Assembly (NCBI GenBank): GCA_034008185.1
Contig: CM067087.1
Coordinates: 46,544,090-46,608,089 of the forward strand
Direction: 5' to 3'
Source of the DNA: Gorsachius magnificus
Taxonomy: Eukaryota; Chordata; Aves; Pelecaniformes; Ardeidae
Length of the DNA: 64,000 bases
This document shows, piece after piece, positions 35,001-48,400 of this stretch (the stretch's first letter is position 1; every line of letters begins with the position of its first letter). A model generated the notes under the pieces. The model was not told the origin of the DNA, searched no databases, and saw only the letters and a program-made list of their open reading frames with translations. The position numbers and the translations under genes were made by a program.

Positions 35001-38000
35001 GGGCTTCCTTTTTACAATCAGTGCGAATTTGATACGGAAGGTTTCGGGAATCTGGTGTGGAAGTGTATTCCCTATTCACGCGCAGGTCTAAAGCCCAGCA
35101 GGACTTTGTCTTTGCAGTAAGTTGTATTTTCCCTGAATTCTTTGCCTTACAGACTGAGGAGTCGGATCAAAAACTGGTGCTAACAGCAGGAAAGCCTTTA
35201 TGTTTTATCCTTGTCTGTTGATAATATTTTTTAGCTTAGCACCTAAATAAGGACAACCCCTTACAGAAGACTGGAAAATAAGGGGTTCTGCTATTACTAA
35301 ATCAATAACTAAAATGTATTTATCTAAATGGGTTTCTCAGGTTTTTTTGTTTTGTTTTTTTTTTTTTTTAAACTCCTATTCCAAATCCCTCGACTGGATT
35401 ATTAATGTGAAATTTAGCTCTTGGGACATTTTTTAGCAGCTATCATTAGCAAGAATATAATTCCAAAAGCGGTACATGATATTACTGTCTCTTCACTGTC
35501 TCGTTAGTACAATAGTCTTAATGGGGCAAGCATACTTCTAACTCGCTAACCTTCACCCCATCAGCTACTCCTAAAACTCTCCTTACATGTTTAAACTTTC
35601 TTCCTTTAATGAAAATTCATGGTAACAGAGAGGTGAGTGGTGGTGATATAAAATATATACCATCAGGCACAAATATGTTTTATGAACTTGTGTCACATGA
35701 AGCCTTGGGAAATCTTATACACATGAATGCTTTCACAAATTATGTTTATCTTGTACGTGCACAGGAAGAAATTACATTTTTTTTTTTTTTTTTTTTTGAG
35801 TCTTCAGCGTATCTGCAAGTGGGTCTATTCTTGCTGATTCCGTCTGAGCTAAGAAATATATCAGTAAGGCTCTAGACTTTGCAAGGTCACTTCAGATGGA
35901 TAGAGTTGTATGAAATTTCTTGTCGAGGCTTGAAAGCAGATGAAATTCGGGTGGTTTTACTCTTCAGTATGATGTGAATTTCTTACTAGTTCAGGAAAAG
36001 TAAGTGAAAGGACTAGTCAAAGTGTCACCAAAGTGATTAAAATGTTCTCCCAGGTCCTGCTGTTACAGAAAGGGAAGGAAGCCATAGTTTTGAAGAGAGG
36101 AAAGTAAGCCCAATTACCTCTAGGTAAAAGTGGCAATTTCCCTTTTACCCCTTTCCCTGCAGGAAAGGTGTTATAGTCACGTTCTGTAGAATGAATCGGT
36201 CAAAAAAGGAGTTAAATATTTAAAAGTCAGTCACATGAGGCTTAATTACAGCCTTGTATATTGGATGTTTTTCAGTATTAGTGGCAATGTCCCCCATGCC
36301 CCCTCCCACTGCTGCAACTCAGGATCCTGCAAAGCACTGTCAGGCCATTTTTTTTATTGTGGTTATGTTTTCTAGTTATGGAGATATTGCAGTTCTTGCA
36401 CTTAAAAGAGGTTTTCTTCTCACTTTTCATCTTCACATTTCATCACACAGAGGGGTGATCACAGTGCAATAGTGTCTGGGATGCATTTGGTAAATTTTTC
36501 GAGTATCAAAAGTGTTTTTGAGATTTTTCAGGTTAGTTACAGGCTCTGGCATTTCAAGCAACGACAGCAGAAGCAAAACCACGCAGCTATGAGTAATTTG
36601 CCATTTCCCAATAACCTTCCAAATCGAGTGGGTTTTGCATAGCTTTCACAATTGCTTTGAAGAGCATTCAAATGCACCTCTCATGTTGAAACAATCTTGT
36701 ACTAAGGTTTCCCACACTCCAGCCCGTAGTGTGTCCCAAGTAGTCCTCTGCAGGGCATTCCCAGACTGATGTCTGAGAATTCAGTGGTTGAACCGCTCCT
36801 GTGTCTTTTGTGCAGCTGCCAAACCAGTTGTTTTAGCTGTCGACTTTCCCTTTTAATCTTTGCTGTCTTGGTTTTTCACATGTACTAAGGGATGAATGTT
36901 ATTAACTCGGCTAATGACAGAAGCACTGAAGACAGGCTTGTTTAAACTGGGTATGTAATTTGAAATTTATAAGAAGAGTCTTCAAGTGGGAGCAAGTTCT
37001 CCACCAACAGTGTTGGTAGGTTCTGTTAGCTTTTCAGTCCACATTTGAAAGCAGGACTTTTGTATTTTCTTTCCAATGCGGTGTCAGAGAGAGGCTTCTC
37101 TGAATTCATACAAAGGCTGTTGCATTTAACTTATTACATATAGGGAAAGAGGACCTGCAGGGACCACAAAATATGTGGCATCTACCGTGGGACAATGGTT
37201 TGGAGGAATGCAACAGGTGACCGGTCCCAGGAGGTTCTGCTGAATAAGTTCTGTGTGTGTCCCCAGCTATCACAGCCCACAGAAAGCTCCCAATACAAAT
37301 ACGAGAGCTATAATAGAAGACCAAATGCCACAACTGCATTGCACACTATAGTGCCGTAAGAAAAGAGCAAGGGAAATAAAAGGCATGGCCACGATGCTGG
37401 TTATTTGCAATAGAAGCACATTGTGAAATAATTTCCAAGGGGTCCAAGGAATGGGCTATGAAGAAGGACAAAAGAGAAAGGGCAGTGGGCTCTGGAGACA
37501 GATACTTCTTCCCCGTGGCATTGACCATATCAATGAATTTTGAAATCTCATTCTTAATGAGCAATCCCTTAGGCTCCCTGCAGCTGTGGGAAAGTTTCTC
37601 ATTACGTTCTGCAGAGCTTAATTTTCCATGCGGGGCTGTTTATGTTTTTGGTTCAAGGGGGGGGAAAAAAAAAAAAAAAGCATTACTGATGCGAGTTGTT
37701 GGGGGGGAAAAAAGTCTGCTGGTGAAGATACACTGAGCAAGAGCTATCAATCCTTGTTTAGGAGAGTAGACGCTAAAGTTTCAGCCTGTCTTAGATGGCA
37801 AAGGAAACTGCCATTCATTTGAATGTTATCGAAGGGCTTTCTTTTCCTCTTAACCCGTATCACTGCGTCTCGATGCCTGGGGAGCATGTTGTCTTCCTCT
37901 TCAGAAATCAATGCAGTTGATGCGGTCCTTACTGGATGCCTTGTGTTTAAGGGGTGGTAGAAGCTTTTTTAGGGTTTGAGGATGGTAAGGATGAGGCACG

Positions 38001-40056
38001 ATCATCTTATTTTTCAGCTCCTTTGCTCTGATCATGTTTGTGAGTGGGCTTTGGCTCAGACTTAGCAACTGTCTTCAGTCATTGTCGGGTAAAACTGCAA
38101 ATCTAGAACCCCAAATCTAAGGGTATTAAAATGAAAAAAATATTAGGTTTTTCCTTTGTGGGTTTGATAAGACTCTGCTTGTAGTCTCTCTCACTTGTAA
38201 ACTCTATAATTAACCTAGGTTCTGTGATCAGCTTGCGTTAGTATTCTTTAAAAATCACTGCAAAATAAGACATTGGAGTAGTAATCACAGAAGTAACAGA
38301 GAACTGTAATACATGTAAGTATTTTAGATGATAGATGTGTTTCTTAATTTGGCAATAAATCTTAGGAGTCTCTTTTCCAAACCTCAGGTATTATATGGAG
38401 AAGTTGTTCGTAAAAAATGAGTGTTGGTGAATAGTGGGAGTAGTAATACAGCAAACTGTGTACAGGGGACACTGCGGAAGCAGTGAGAAAAGCCATAGGG
38501 CCAAGGTAGTCGGCTCTTGAAGATCCATTTCTGCAGCGTTAAGCTAAGCCTGGGAGTAAGTTTTAGTGGAATTTAAACATAATTGATCTCAAATAAATAC
38601 ATAGTGACAGCATAATCTATGCAAATCTGTATAAATAGGTAGCTTTGGCAAATTAGAATGTAATATTACTGAATGGACTGCTCAAAATTTCATTAACTAA
38701 AAAGACTGAAGACCCTGTTTACCAAGAAAAATATCCTTTATTCTATACCAGTTGCTTTAGGTTGTTAATTTGAGAAGCTGATCGCTTTGGAACATTAATC
38801 ATAATAATTAGAGACAGATTTAGTGAGCTTTAGTGCAGTTCTCAACTAGACTAATAGTTGTGTAATCCAGTGTTTATTAATATAAATGAAGTAAATTAGA
38901 AGCATGACATTATAAAGCGGAGGAAGAAACTTCAGGAACTTTCCTGGATCCTCCCAAAACTGCATTAATTTACGACGACATGTTGTTGTTCGCTAGTTTG
39001 CTTTGTTTTCTTTCTTTTTTTTCTTTTTTTTTCTCCTGCACTAATAGTGCTGCAGTTCAGCCCAGAGAAACGGCCTCGAAGAATGTGTGCGCTGGTCTCT
39101 AACCACGTTTCCAGTTACTTAATACCCATAGAATTTGATATTTGGGTGGAGAAGGGAGTAGGGAACTTAACAGCCATGGGAAGTTGTACATTTTTTTTTA
39201 TTTCGTACATATTCTTATCAGTAAGATCATGTCCTTCATTCAGCTGGAGGCGCTGAGCCAGGATTGCCAGCACATGCAGGATTTCACGCGGATCGAGACT
39301 CCCACCCCAATGTGGTGCAACAGTTTACCCACGAGCGGTGCCGTGCAGAAATCCGAATAAGAAATAACGTGTACAGCGATGTCTCCTTGCTTCTGCTCAC
39401 AGCTAGGGGAGGGTGAATTTTCCCTTTGCTAAAGATGTGACAACGGCACGCATCTCCATCAAGCTGTTCTTCAGAGAGGAGGTGGTATATGATGGAGCGT
39501 AGCATACAGGCGAGAGGTTTTCTGAATTTTTCGGATTTTTCTTTGCCTGAGGCCAGTTGCCTTCAGCAGTCTGGGTTTTCCCACCTGGGGGTTCGCATGG
39601 CAGGTTGACGCTTGCTTGTCACAACATGTCCTGGTGTCTGGACTTCAGCTGACCTTTCCCTGGGGTTCTGGCACCAGGCCGCTGGGGAATGGGGATTTCC
39701 AGGGGCTTTATTAGACTTGGATGCTTCAGCACCTTCTTCTTGAGACATGTGTGTAGTTAAGGGGAAAACCTGAGATTTCTTTAGGATTAGCATCAGTTTC
39801 TCATTATAAACCTAACGCTTCGGCACTTCCAGAAATGTGAAGTTCTCCTGATGCCCCTGCTCGAGCCTCGTGGATTCCAATTCTAGCTTTTCTCTTTCAA
39901 AGTTCTTTTTTAAAATTTAGGAAGAAAATAATGTGAGTTTCACAAGATTAAAAGACTCTTGATACCTGAAAAGTCAAAAAGCCTACAAATTAAAAATCTC
40001 CATGTGCATTTAGCAGCTGGAGGAAATCTGTATGCGTGTGCCTCCCTCTTCCTACT
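29006..40056. other. 11 kb without recognisable transposons or genes
   Basis: This is the longest CR1-free stretch in the window. It is AT-rich and stop-dense. It contains T runs (about 30050-30066, 35359-35370, T21 at 35777-35797), a (GT)n spot near 32976 and an A run at about 37664-37679 after a G run. Frames of 60-97 codons (for example 34265-34558, 35609-35875, 37458-37736) lack domains, and some read through homopolymers. The lack of insertions is compatible with constrained regulatory DNA, but that is only inference. Confidence 0.5.
35777..35797. repeat. T21 homopolymer
   Basis: A pure T tract of 21 bases following GAAATTACA. No transposon body is recognised next to it. Confidence 0.9.
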
Positions 40057-40416
40057 TCACAGAATCCCAGACTGGCAGGGGTTGGACCTCCAGGGATCAC
40101 CCAGTGCCACCCCCCTGCCCAAGCAGGCTCACCCAGAGCAGGGGGCACAGCACAGCATCCAGGCGGGGGTTGAAGATCTCCAGAGAAGGAGACTCCACAG
40201 CCCCCCTGGGCAGCCTGGGCCAGGGCTCGGGCACCCTCACAGTCAAGAAGTTCTTCCTCCCGTTCAAGTGGAACCTCTTCTGCTTCAGGTTGTGCCCATG
40301 GCCCCTTGTCCTGGCGCTGGGCACCACTGAGAAGAGTCTGGCTCCGTCCTCATGACCCCCACACCCTTGAGATATTTGTAGGTGTTGATGAGATCCCCTC
40401 TCAGACTTCTCTTCCT
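40057..40416 (-). mobile_element. CR1 LINE 3' fragment (group A)
   Basis: On the + strand TCACAGAATCCCAGACTGGC is the reverse complement of the group A 3' end. The body then matches 9212-9685 and 53706-54145 in reverse. It breaks off in GATCCCCTCTCAGACTTCTC. About 360 bp remain, and the minus-strand ORF2 tail is open over about 108 codons (40097-40423) but degenerate near the 3' end. Confidence 0.94.
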
Positions 40417-43400
40417 CCACCAAAACCCACTAACCAAACTCAGATTTTTTTTCCTTTTAAAAGTCTGTCCTCCTTCCCCCCCAAAATGGAAGGCTTGTTT
40501 TTTAACAGGGTGGTTCTTGACCTCCTTTCACCTTTTTATTTTGGATACAGAGGCTTAGCTCTGTATTGAAAATCACTTTGCAAATCTAAATACGAATAGA
40601 AAACTTTAGAGCTCACTTTAGAAATAAGGTGCAAGGAAGGTAGCGATTGCCGCATTCATGTATTTTGAATAGCAATTTCTTCTAATGCTAAGTACTAGAC
40701 TGTGGTTGTAAAGAAGATAATTTCCTATCCAATCCAGGCTCCTGCTTACAAATCACCTGACAAAAATATCATTAAGAAGTAGTTGTGCGACATGTGCTCG
40801 TCCGTCGCTCCGGTTATTCCACTGCAGCTTTCCAGCGAGCAAGTTGGGAAATAAGACTGGCTTTCCTGTGGAAGCTCCTTAGGGTAGGTGGTTTCAATTT
40901 TGCCTCCCTTGATTTGAGTAAGACGGGCCTGTTTGCAGTTGCGAATTCTTTTGGTGCGTGCCTTCACATGCAACTTCTCATGCTTTTTTGGATCGCCTTA
41001 AAAGAAATCCATACCTGTAGTTGACCTACTTAATCTATGCAATTATTCCGCTTTGCTAGGGTGTATGCACACCTTGTTCTCATCTCCGTATATTTTTTTT
41101 TTTTTTTTCCAGTTTGGCAGTCATGTCATTCCTTGTTAAAAATATCGTGTGGCTTTTAATGGGAACTCGAGTTCAGGATTTCTGTTGTTACAAATGCTGG
41201 CCAGAAGAATGGAGGTAGAAATGAGGCTACCGCTTTGCAAAATCACAGCTCATTCAATTCTTTCTCAGAAATCCTGCTGGATTAATTCAGATGTTCTTAA
41301 TAGCGATGAGTAAGGCAAACGGAGTCCTGCTGAAAGCAAGTGAAATGTCAGGGATTGTTGGTTCTGGTTAAAAATGCGCCCCTTTCTCACCAGAGCTTGG
41401 TGCTGCAAGGTATCTTCATCTCTGAATCTAAGAGGCTTCCAGGAGCCAGTGGGTATCTTGTGCCTAACAGTTAGCTTTTGTGTAACGCCGAATTTACTTA
41501 GGTGTTCCTTCCTTCCAGGCTGTAAAGCTACAATATTCTTTAAAGCTCCAGAGTCTTCAATCGACATAAATTGAGTGTTTCTGGATCAAATTGTGTCTGG
41601 GTGGGGTGGGTGTAGAGAGGCTTCAGCCCTGTGAAATCTGTGATCCAGCAGAACTTACTAACGAGCTACAATTGAGGGCTGCAATTAGTTTTCCTGAAGA
41701 CACTGTGTCACTTGGTGTTTGTTACTGGCATAGTACTGGTACTCTTAATGCATTGTATTAGCTGTCCCTTATTCAATATAATTAAAAATCAGCAAATCTC
41801 TTCAACTGCTAAATATAACTTTTTTTTTTGGTTAAAATTTACTCTTTTCAGCTGTGCTTAAATGCTTACTAGTGTAGGCAAGAATGACTCTCTACTTGCC
41901 TCTTGTTACTAAATATATATGGGTTACTGTGCATCTCCTATAGAACACCGGGAAGAGAATAGAGATGACATAAAATATAAGAGTTTTTAACCTAGATACT
42001 GCAAATTTTTGGTGATATTAACATATGCAGAGGGAGGACCAATAACTGCTAACTTCTTAGTTATGCAGATTACTATCCTATATATATTACTACCTAATAT
42101 ATCTCATACTATCTAGTGATTTGGTTAGAGCACTTTTGACCCTGATGTTTTCCTTCCCATTTTTCTTGGTAAATGCTGCTTTTATAAAGTTGCCCTAATA
42201 AATTCTTTCCCCTGTTTTCCAAAGTGTCGCTTTGCCCCTTGGCTATTACAGGGAAACGGCTGTGATTTAAGACATCAGCTTTGCTATTAACATCAAGTGG
42301 CTGCATAACAACTATGAATCATCTTTATGAATGTGTTCTGACTAAATCATAGGACTCGTTAGGTGTGGATGGATGGGTATCTGAGAAAGTGATAGAGGTA
42401 ATAGGCTGTCTTCTAAGATAATGAAAAAGTTTTCACCTTCACTTTTCTTTACATGCTTGCCTCGGAAGTGGTGGCTTTCTAATACAAATACTTGCGAACA
42501 CGCAGCTGAAAATGAGTCTATCGCTGTAAATCCAGTCATAGGCACAAGACTGATTCCTATGATTGAATGGTAATTATTCACCATCGGGACTTCTGTAGCA
42601 GAGCATTTTATCAGACAAGAGCAAATTAAGCTGGGGTTTGGTTGTTTTGGTTTTTTTTCAAGTTGGAAGTTCTCTGGCATCTGATGGCCAAGAAAGAATT
42701 GTTCCTGGCATTCTCTGAGGAAGATTTATTGTAATGAATCGCACAGGAATGTGCAGAGAACAAATTCCCTGAATTTCTGTTTTGCCAAACCAGCCATTTA
42801 AATAGCATTCTATACACGGGCTGTATGGGAGAGTATTTAATTTTGTCTGTATAACTTATTTATTTCAAGGAAATTATTTTACTCTTCTACAGAAGAACCC
42901 AAAGATATAAGCAAATTGCCTCTTAGCCAAGCCATATCTCTTAACCCAGCGAGTACAATTCACCCCCCAAATGAGCTAGGTTAATCTGCTCGTCTTGATA
43001 ATTTTTTGCTGTAATCAGATTTTTCATAGTTGCTCTCTCAATACTAATTTTAGTTTGATCAAGCTTTCAATTTATTTGCTGCAAAGAATAGATATTTAAC
43101 AAGGAAAAAAAAAACCCACCCAAAATCAGTTGGAACATTAAGTGCCTCAAGACACGAACTCATTAGAAGCGCACGCTCAGATTGATTGGGCTGATACTGA
43201 CGGTGATGATAATAATAATTGCATTACAGTAGCGCCTTAGGATCCTAGCTGCAAACAAGGTTCTCTTTTGCATAGGTCCAGAACTAAGATCGGCTGCAGC
43301 CCCGAAAAGCTTCAAAACTAGAAGGGAAATGAGAAACAATGAGAGCTTGAATACAAATCTGCCCTTCCTTTTTTTTTTTCTTTTTTTTGGAGGGGAAAAA

Positions 43401-45095
43401 AAAAAAAAAAAGAGGCGGAGACCTATCTGGATCCTAACCAGATATGGCAAATTCTGTTCTTCAGCACATTCAAAAGAAGCAAACCAGCCGTCAGGATGAT
43501 AAAATGTTTAAAATAATTTAAGCAGAGCACTCGTATGAAACACGGGCGTGCAAGAATATGGCGAGCGCTGCCCTGGGGTTTGTGGTGAGCAGTTAATGAG
43601 GAAACGCAGTAACGAGCGAGGCAGGTTTCAGCTGTAGCAATGCCCATGGTGCTCGCAGTAGGCAGGGAGCACATGTGCCTCTTTAAAGGATGAATTGAGG
43701 TTTAGACCAAGCTATTGCTTTTATGGTCAAGCAGATGTCAGTGGGCTTGCTTTACAGGATAGTATGATCTATGGAACTGAAGGCTTTTGAGTACTAAAAA
43801 TTATTCCTGTCAATTCGTCTTTGTGCGTGGCGCTTTGATATATCATTCACTGCTTAATTATATTGTCATAGTTGAGAGATTAAAACAAAAGTCAGGTTGA
43901 CTCTGGCTTAAACCTCTCTCTGAAATAAAGCCGGTAGGTGAAGGGGGAAGAAATCCATAAGCTCTCTATAAAATTCCATTATAATGTATCTGGCCATCAA
44001 TATCGGGTTCCTTCCATGATGCGGTTTCACATAGTGCAGTTAGGGAGATGCTCACCAGCTATCGCTCGCTAGGCAGGAGCACGAACGACCGATCCCAGCT
44101 GTATCGGGGAAGAAGTGAGAGCCTGGGAATTGTCCTTTGCGCAAGCCGTGGGGTGCTCGGTGCCAAAACCCGCTGGAATTAGGGCAGCGGGACAAAGACA
44201 CAAATCAGTTGGTGCAGCTTTACGGCTCAACGTGTAAAAAGTGTTTGATGACCCCATCTGGGGAAGTCTTTGCTGTCACCTTCTCCGAGATGGAGCCGCT
44301 TATCCACCTGCAGAAGGGAGCTGCTGGCTGGCGGGAGCCCGGCCGCTTCGGCTGCCGCCCCTGGTCGGAGGGGACAGGAGAGGCTCCCCTTCCCGTCGCG
44401 GGGCTAGAAAGGCTTTTTTGGATATCGAGCTGGGCTCAATCTGTTACCAAGGTGACGTGTGATTTTGTGTTTGCCTGTTAAATGGTGAGCTACAAATGAC
44501 AAAACAAACTCTGTAATCAAAATAAATTGCAGTAGGTCAGTTAGGCATGCAGGTTTTGAGGCTTAATTATTATCAGCTACATTGATTAAAGCAAATCTAA
44601 TCAAAACCCAAAGGAGGATTTTCTGTGTTCTCAGACTCTCCGTTAGCCTTTGTGCTTGGGTATTTTATCTGCATAAAGTAAGTTCCTCATGTATGAAGCT
44701 GTGAGTTGAAGTGAATGGCATAGGGATAACAATAAAGGTCTATGTGGCATCCAAAAAGCCTGTGGGGTTAAATTAATGTTGCGTTTTTTCAAGATGTTGT
44801 ATTTCGCATACTCCTCCTGCACCTTTTGTTTCTGGATGATACTGTAATGCATATACAAATTAAATCCAATATCAGTGATCACTGCCAGGTGCTGCAAAAA
44901 TATAATTGAAACACCAGACGAATAAATATAACTTAGGATAAAGCTGTTAATACAGGTCACTGTATTATTTGTAGCCTGTGTTTTATATCCATTGATTCAA
45001 ATGATGGGTTAAGGCATGCATTTCGTTTATTTGACAACTGCCTGATGACGCTGTAATGTTGCTCATGGGCGGCTTCCAGAGTGACACCTCTAGGG
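40417..45095. other. 4.7 kb single-copy DNA, no gene seen
   Basis: AT-rich. It contains a T run at about 41093-41109, paired T11/T8 and A16 tracts at 43369-43411, and a GC-rich patch at about 44270-44420. A 114-codon frame (44137-44481) and a 112-codon minus frame (42342-42680) have no recognisable domain or good splice sites. Confidence 0.55.
43369..43411. repeat. Inverted T-run / A-run pair
   Basis: T11, C, T8, then GGAGGGG, then A16. The T and A blocks are complementary and could form a hairpin with a G-rich loop. Confidence 0.85.
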
Positions 45096-45460
45096 GCAGG
45101 GAAAGGTGGTTTTGGGGATCTCATCGCCACCTCCAAATATCTCAAGGGTGGGGGTCATGAGGACGGACCCAGACTCTTCTCAGTGGTGCCCAGCGCCAGG
45201 ACAAGGGGCCATGGGCACAACCTGAAGCAGAAGAGGTTCCAGTTGAACGGGAGGAAGAACTTCTTGACTGTGAGGGTGCCCGAGCCCTGGCCCAGGCTGC
45301 CCAGGGGGGCTGTGGAGTCTCCTTCTCTGGAGATCTTCAACCCCCGCCTGGCCGCTGTCCTGTGCCCCCTGCTCTGGGTGAGCCTGCTTGGGCAGGGGGG
45401 TGGCACTGGGGGAGCTCCCGAGGGCCCTGCCAGCCCCTGCCATGCTGGGATTCTGGGATC
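45096..45460 (+). mobile_element. CR1 LINE 3' fragment (group A), young-looking
   Basis: It starts near GGTTTTGGGGATCTCATCGCC and ends in GGGATTCTGGGATC. The ORF2 tail is open (frame 45081-45503) and closely matches the copy at 9.2 kb: I counted about 7 differences over ~265 bp. It is 5'-truncated and lacks the RT core. Confidence 0.95.
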
Positions 45461-48400
45461 TCTGAACCTCAGGAGGCGAAGGGAAAGGTGTGGGCCGGCG
45501 TAGGTGCAGGTGATGACGCCAAGCGGTGTGTGCTTGGTAAAATTGGCTATTGAAGAATTTTTTTAATTGAAAGAGATCACGTTCAAACACCGTGGGACTG
45601 TTTCGGTGGTTGCGAAGGAAGAGCTGCTCCATATTCACCTGCCTGGGGATGTGGTGCGCGCCGACTTGCACTTTATATGTATGCAAGGAAGTCGATTAAT
45701 GAAACGTAGGTAAAAAGTTCAGACGTACGATCTCCTTTACTTGCTTTACCTCTAAAAGATTAGCTTGGCTGTCATAAATTATTAACCTGAGCCTTCTAAC
45801 TGTACCAATTTGGCACCTCTGCCTTTCTTTTCTGTAGTTTACTTTAATTAAATTGTTATTGCTTTCTTCACATCTTAAAGAATCCAAGTGGTACAAGAAA
45901 AGAAAAAAAAAAAAACAAACCTTACATGATTCCATGGTTACCTGAATGTAGTGAAATTGGTTTGAATCTAACGTTTTTAGTTATTTGCTTTGCTAAATCA
46001 AATTCTTTCCGTGTATGCAAAATACTTGTACAATTTAGGCAAATGCCTTTTAACCCATTTTACATGTTTTGGGGGAAAAAAACATATTTAGTATGGTATA
46101 ATTTTGGAAGAAGGCTGTAATTTCCTGGCAGATTGCCAAAGACTGCTTGTAGAGTGCGTGGCACGGCTATAGGTGAGATAAAATGTTAGGAAAGCTTCTG
46201 ATCAAAGTCAGAAAATAAACCTTCAGCATTCAGAAACCAAAATTGCAGAATTCTAGGAAAATGAAGATTTTTATTTGTTTTTCCGACACCGAGGCCCCAG
46301 TTTGCCTGAAGGCAGCCCCGTGATTTGATACTTAGTATGGAATTTGGGGACCATGCCCTGGGTAGAAATCTCTTTGTCGTTATTTAGGAGTAACCTGCTG
46401 CCCCTGAAGGCGCAATGTAAATTCATGTAGAATGGATTTAGTGATGTGATTTGGGTGCGTTAAAAGAAGAATTTGGATTTTTTTCTGTTGCAGTTAAAGA
46501 CTTGGTGAGAGTAGCTACCTTTCTGAAGAGCTCCTCACATCTGTTCTTATCCCACTATTTTAATTGCCTGGTGTTGTATCTGTGTGCAAAGTTGCCTTTT
46601 TCTTTTCTGTAATGAATTCGTGTAGGGTGCTGCTGAATACAGTTGCCTAACTTGACTTGGTGATACCAATGCCTTTGGGGTGAGCTTTGTCCATCTGGTT
46701 GAGACGTAATAAAACCAGTAAATGTTGCTTTTTTGGTGTGTGGGTAATTTGCTTTTTTAAAGAAGGAAGAGGTGGAGTCCAACGTCGTGTAGCGATGGTT
46801 GGCATAGTAATATTTTTTGTTCTGTTAGAAAAACATTTACTGGGCAGAAGACCAGAAGCAACAGTTTACCTACTATTAATCTCTCTGTGGAATATTTAAT
46901 CTTCTCTTTTTAGAGGGATTTGCTAATGGAGTGGTTCGCCTGAGTAACCAATGTCTTCTGAAGGAAAAACAAACAGATTTGTTTATCTATAGCAGGTTGT
47001 TGAGATTTTTCACTTTCTTCTCTCTGTATGTGTTTATTATATTTTGCATGTAATATATTAATGTTGATATCTTGGAGAATCATTTTTAAATGGATAAACG
47101 TTTGTAGTGAACTTGGAGTAGTCAGTCTCCATTTTTTGGCCCGATGATATTTTGCTGTCTTTTACTGATAGATGCAATTTAAAAAGTATTTTTTGAAAGA
47201 GCGTGTGGATATCTGTTCCAATGTATCGTACCCTTAAAGCTCTACGGGCAACGTGGAACTTTCAAAGAGGATGCAAATGCAAGCGTAGCCCTTGCAGCTT
47301 TGCCGTGCCCTCCTGGGGGGCTGCTGGGCCCTCATCTCAGCTCTTCCCAGGTGTGGCCAGAAGAAGGATCGGAAGAATTTGGGGTTGGTTGGGGGCACTT
47401 TTGGTTTGGGTGTTCCGTCAGGTGTAGGTTGGGGACTGATTTCTCCCGAAACGGCGGTCTAAACTGTCCGCGTATTTCTCCCCTGCCATGCTGACCTCTG
47501 TGGGCTTGGCCAGTCGTGTGCGTGAAAATCATCTTAAATGTCCCCATCAATGTAAGTTACTGATCCAACACTTCTCTAAACCCCTTCATTCTTATATTCT
47601 GTTGCCGGTTTTTAGTAGCTGTTTTTTAATTTCATTATTTAGTTGTCCTGTGTAAATGAACATGTTTAATGTGTGTAAATGAAAGTCCTAATGATTTTCC
47701 TAACGTTCCTACTAGTTCTACATCTTAGTGCTATAATCTTGATGGTAGGAGCTCTGTAATTTTCTTTTTTAGACAACTGTAAGATAGAGAACCCCTTAAG
47801 TAATGAGTTCACGTGCTATTTTGTAAATGATATATTTGATTATTTGGATGAGGAATGAAGTATTTCTCCAACTAGTATGTGATTTCAGCAGAAAATTTTA
47901 GAACTGGGCTAAAGTAGAACCCAGTTCCATTAAACATCTCTATGGAGATACGGCAGGTTCTTGATTTACTGGTTTACTTGCCAGGGAGCCTGGGCCTGTT
48001 CCTGAGTTTGCCCCAAAAGTATCCTGTGAGCAAAAGTCTCTCCTAATTTGCCTGTTCTAGGGGAAATAGAAGTCATAATCTTCTCTCAGATCAAACCTGG
48101 TATTTAGCAATATTTTCAGATCCTGAGAAGAAAAATGGGGTTTTGTTGTCTGCATACACTTGTAAATTACTGTGCTTGTAAATGACTGTGGAATTGCTAC
48201 AGTAAATTACTGCACCGTAAAATACTGCTTCTCAGTGGTTTGGGAAGATTTTTTATGTACATGCCTCACTTAAAGGTTACTGTAACATTAATCAGATTTA
48301 TTTGAAAGGTATTATTAGATTTTGTGTACTCTGTGCTGAATAGTAGCGTATCCTTAGCAATGATTACTCATAAATCCTGCAATTATTCAAAGAATAGCCT

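Noticed and set aside
44137..44481. 114-codon plus frame in a GC-rich patch
   Set aside because: No domain recognised, no acceptor/donor pair, and an overlapping alternative frame is also open.
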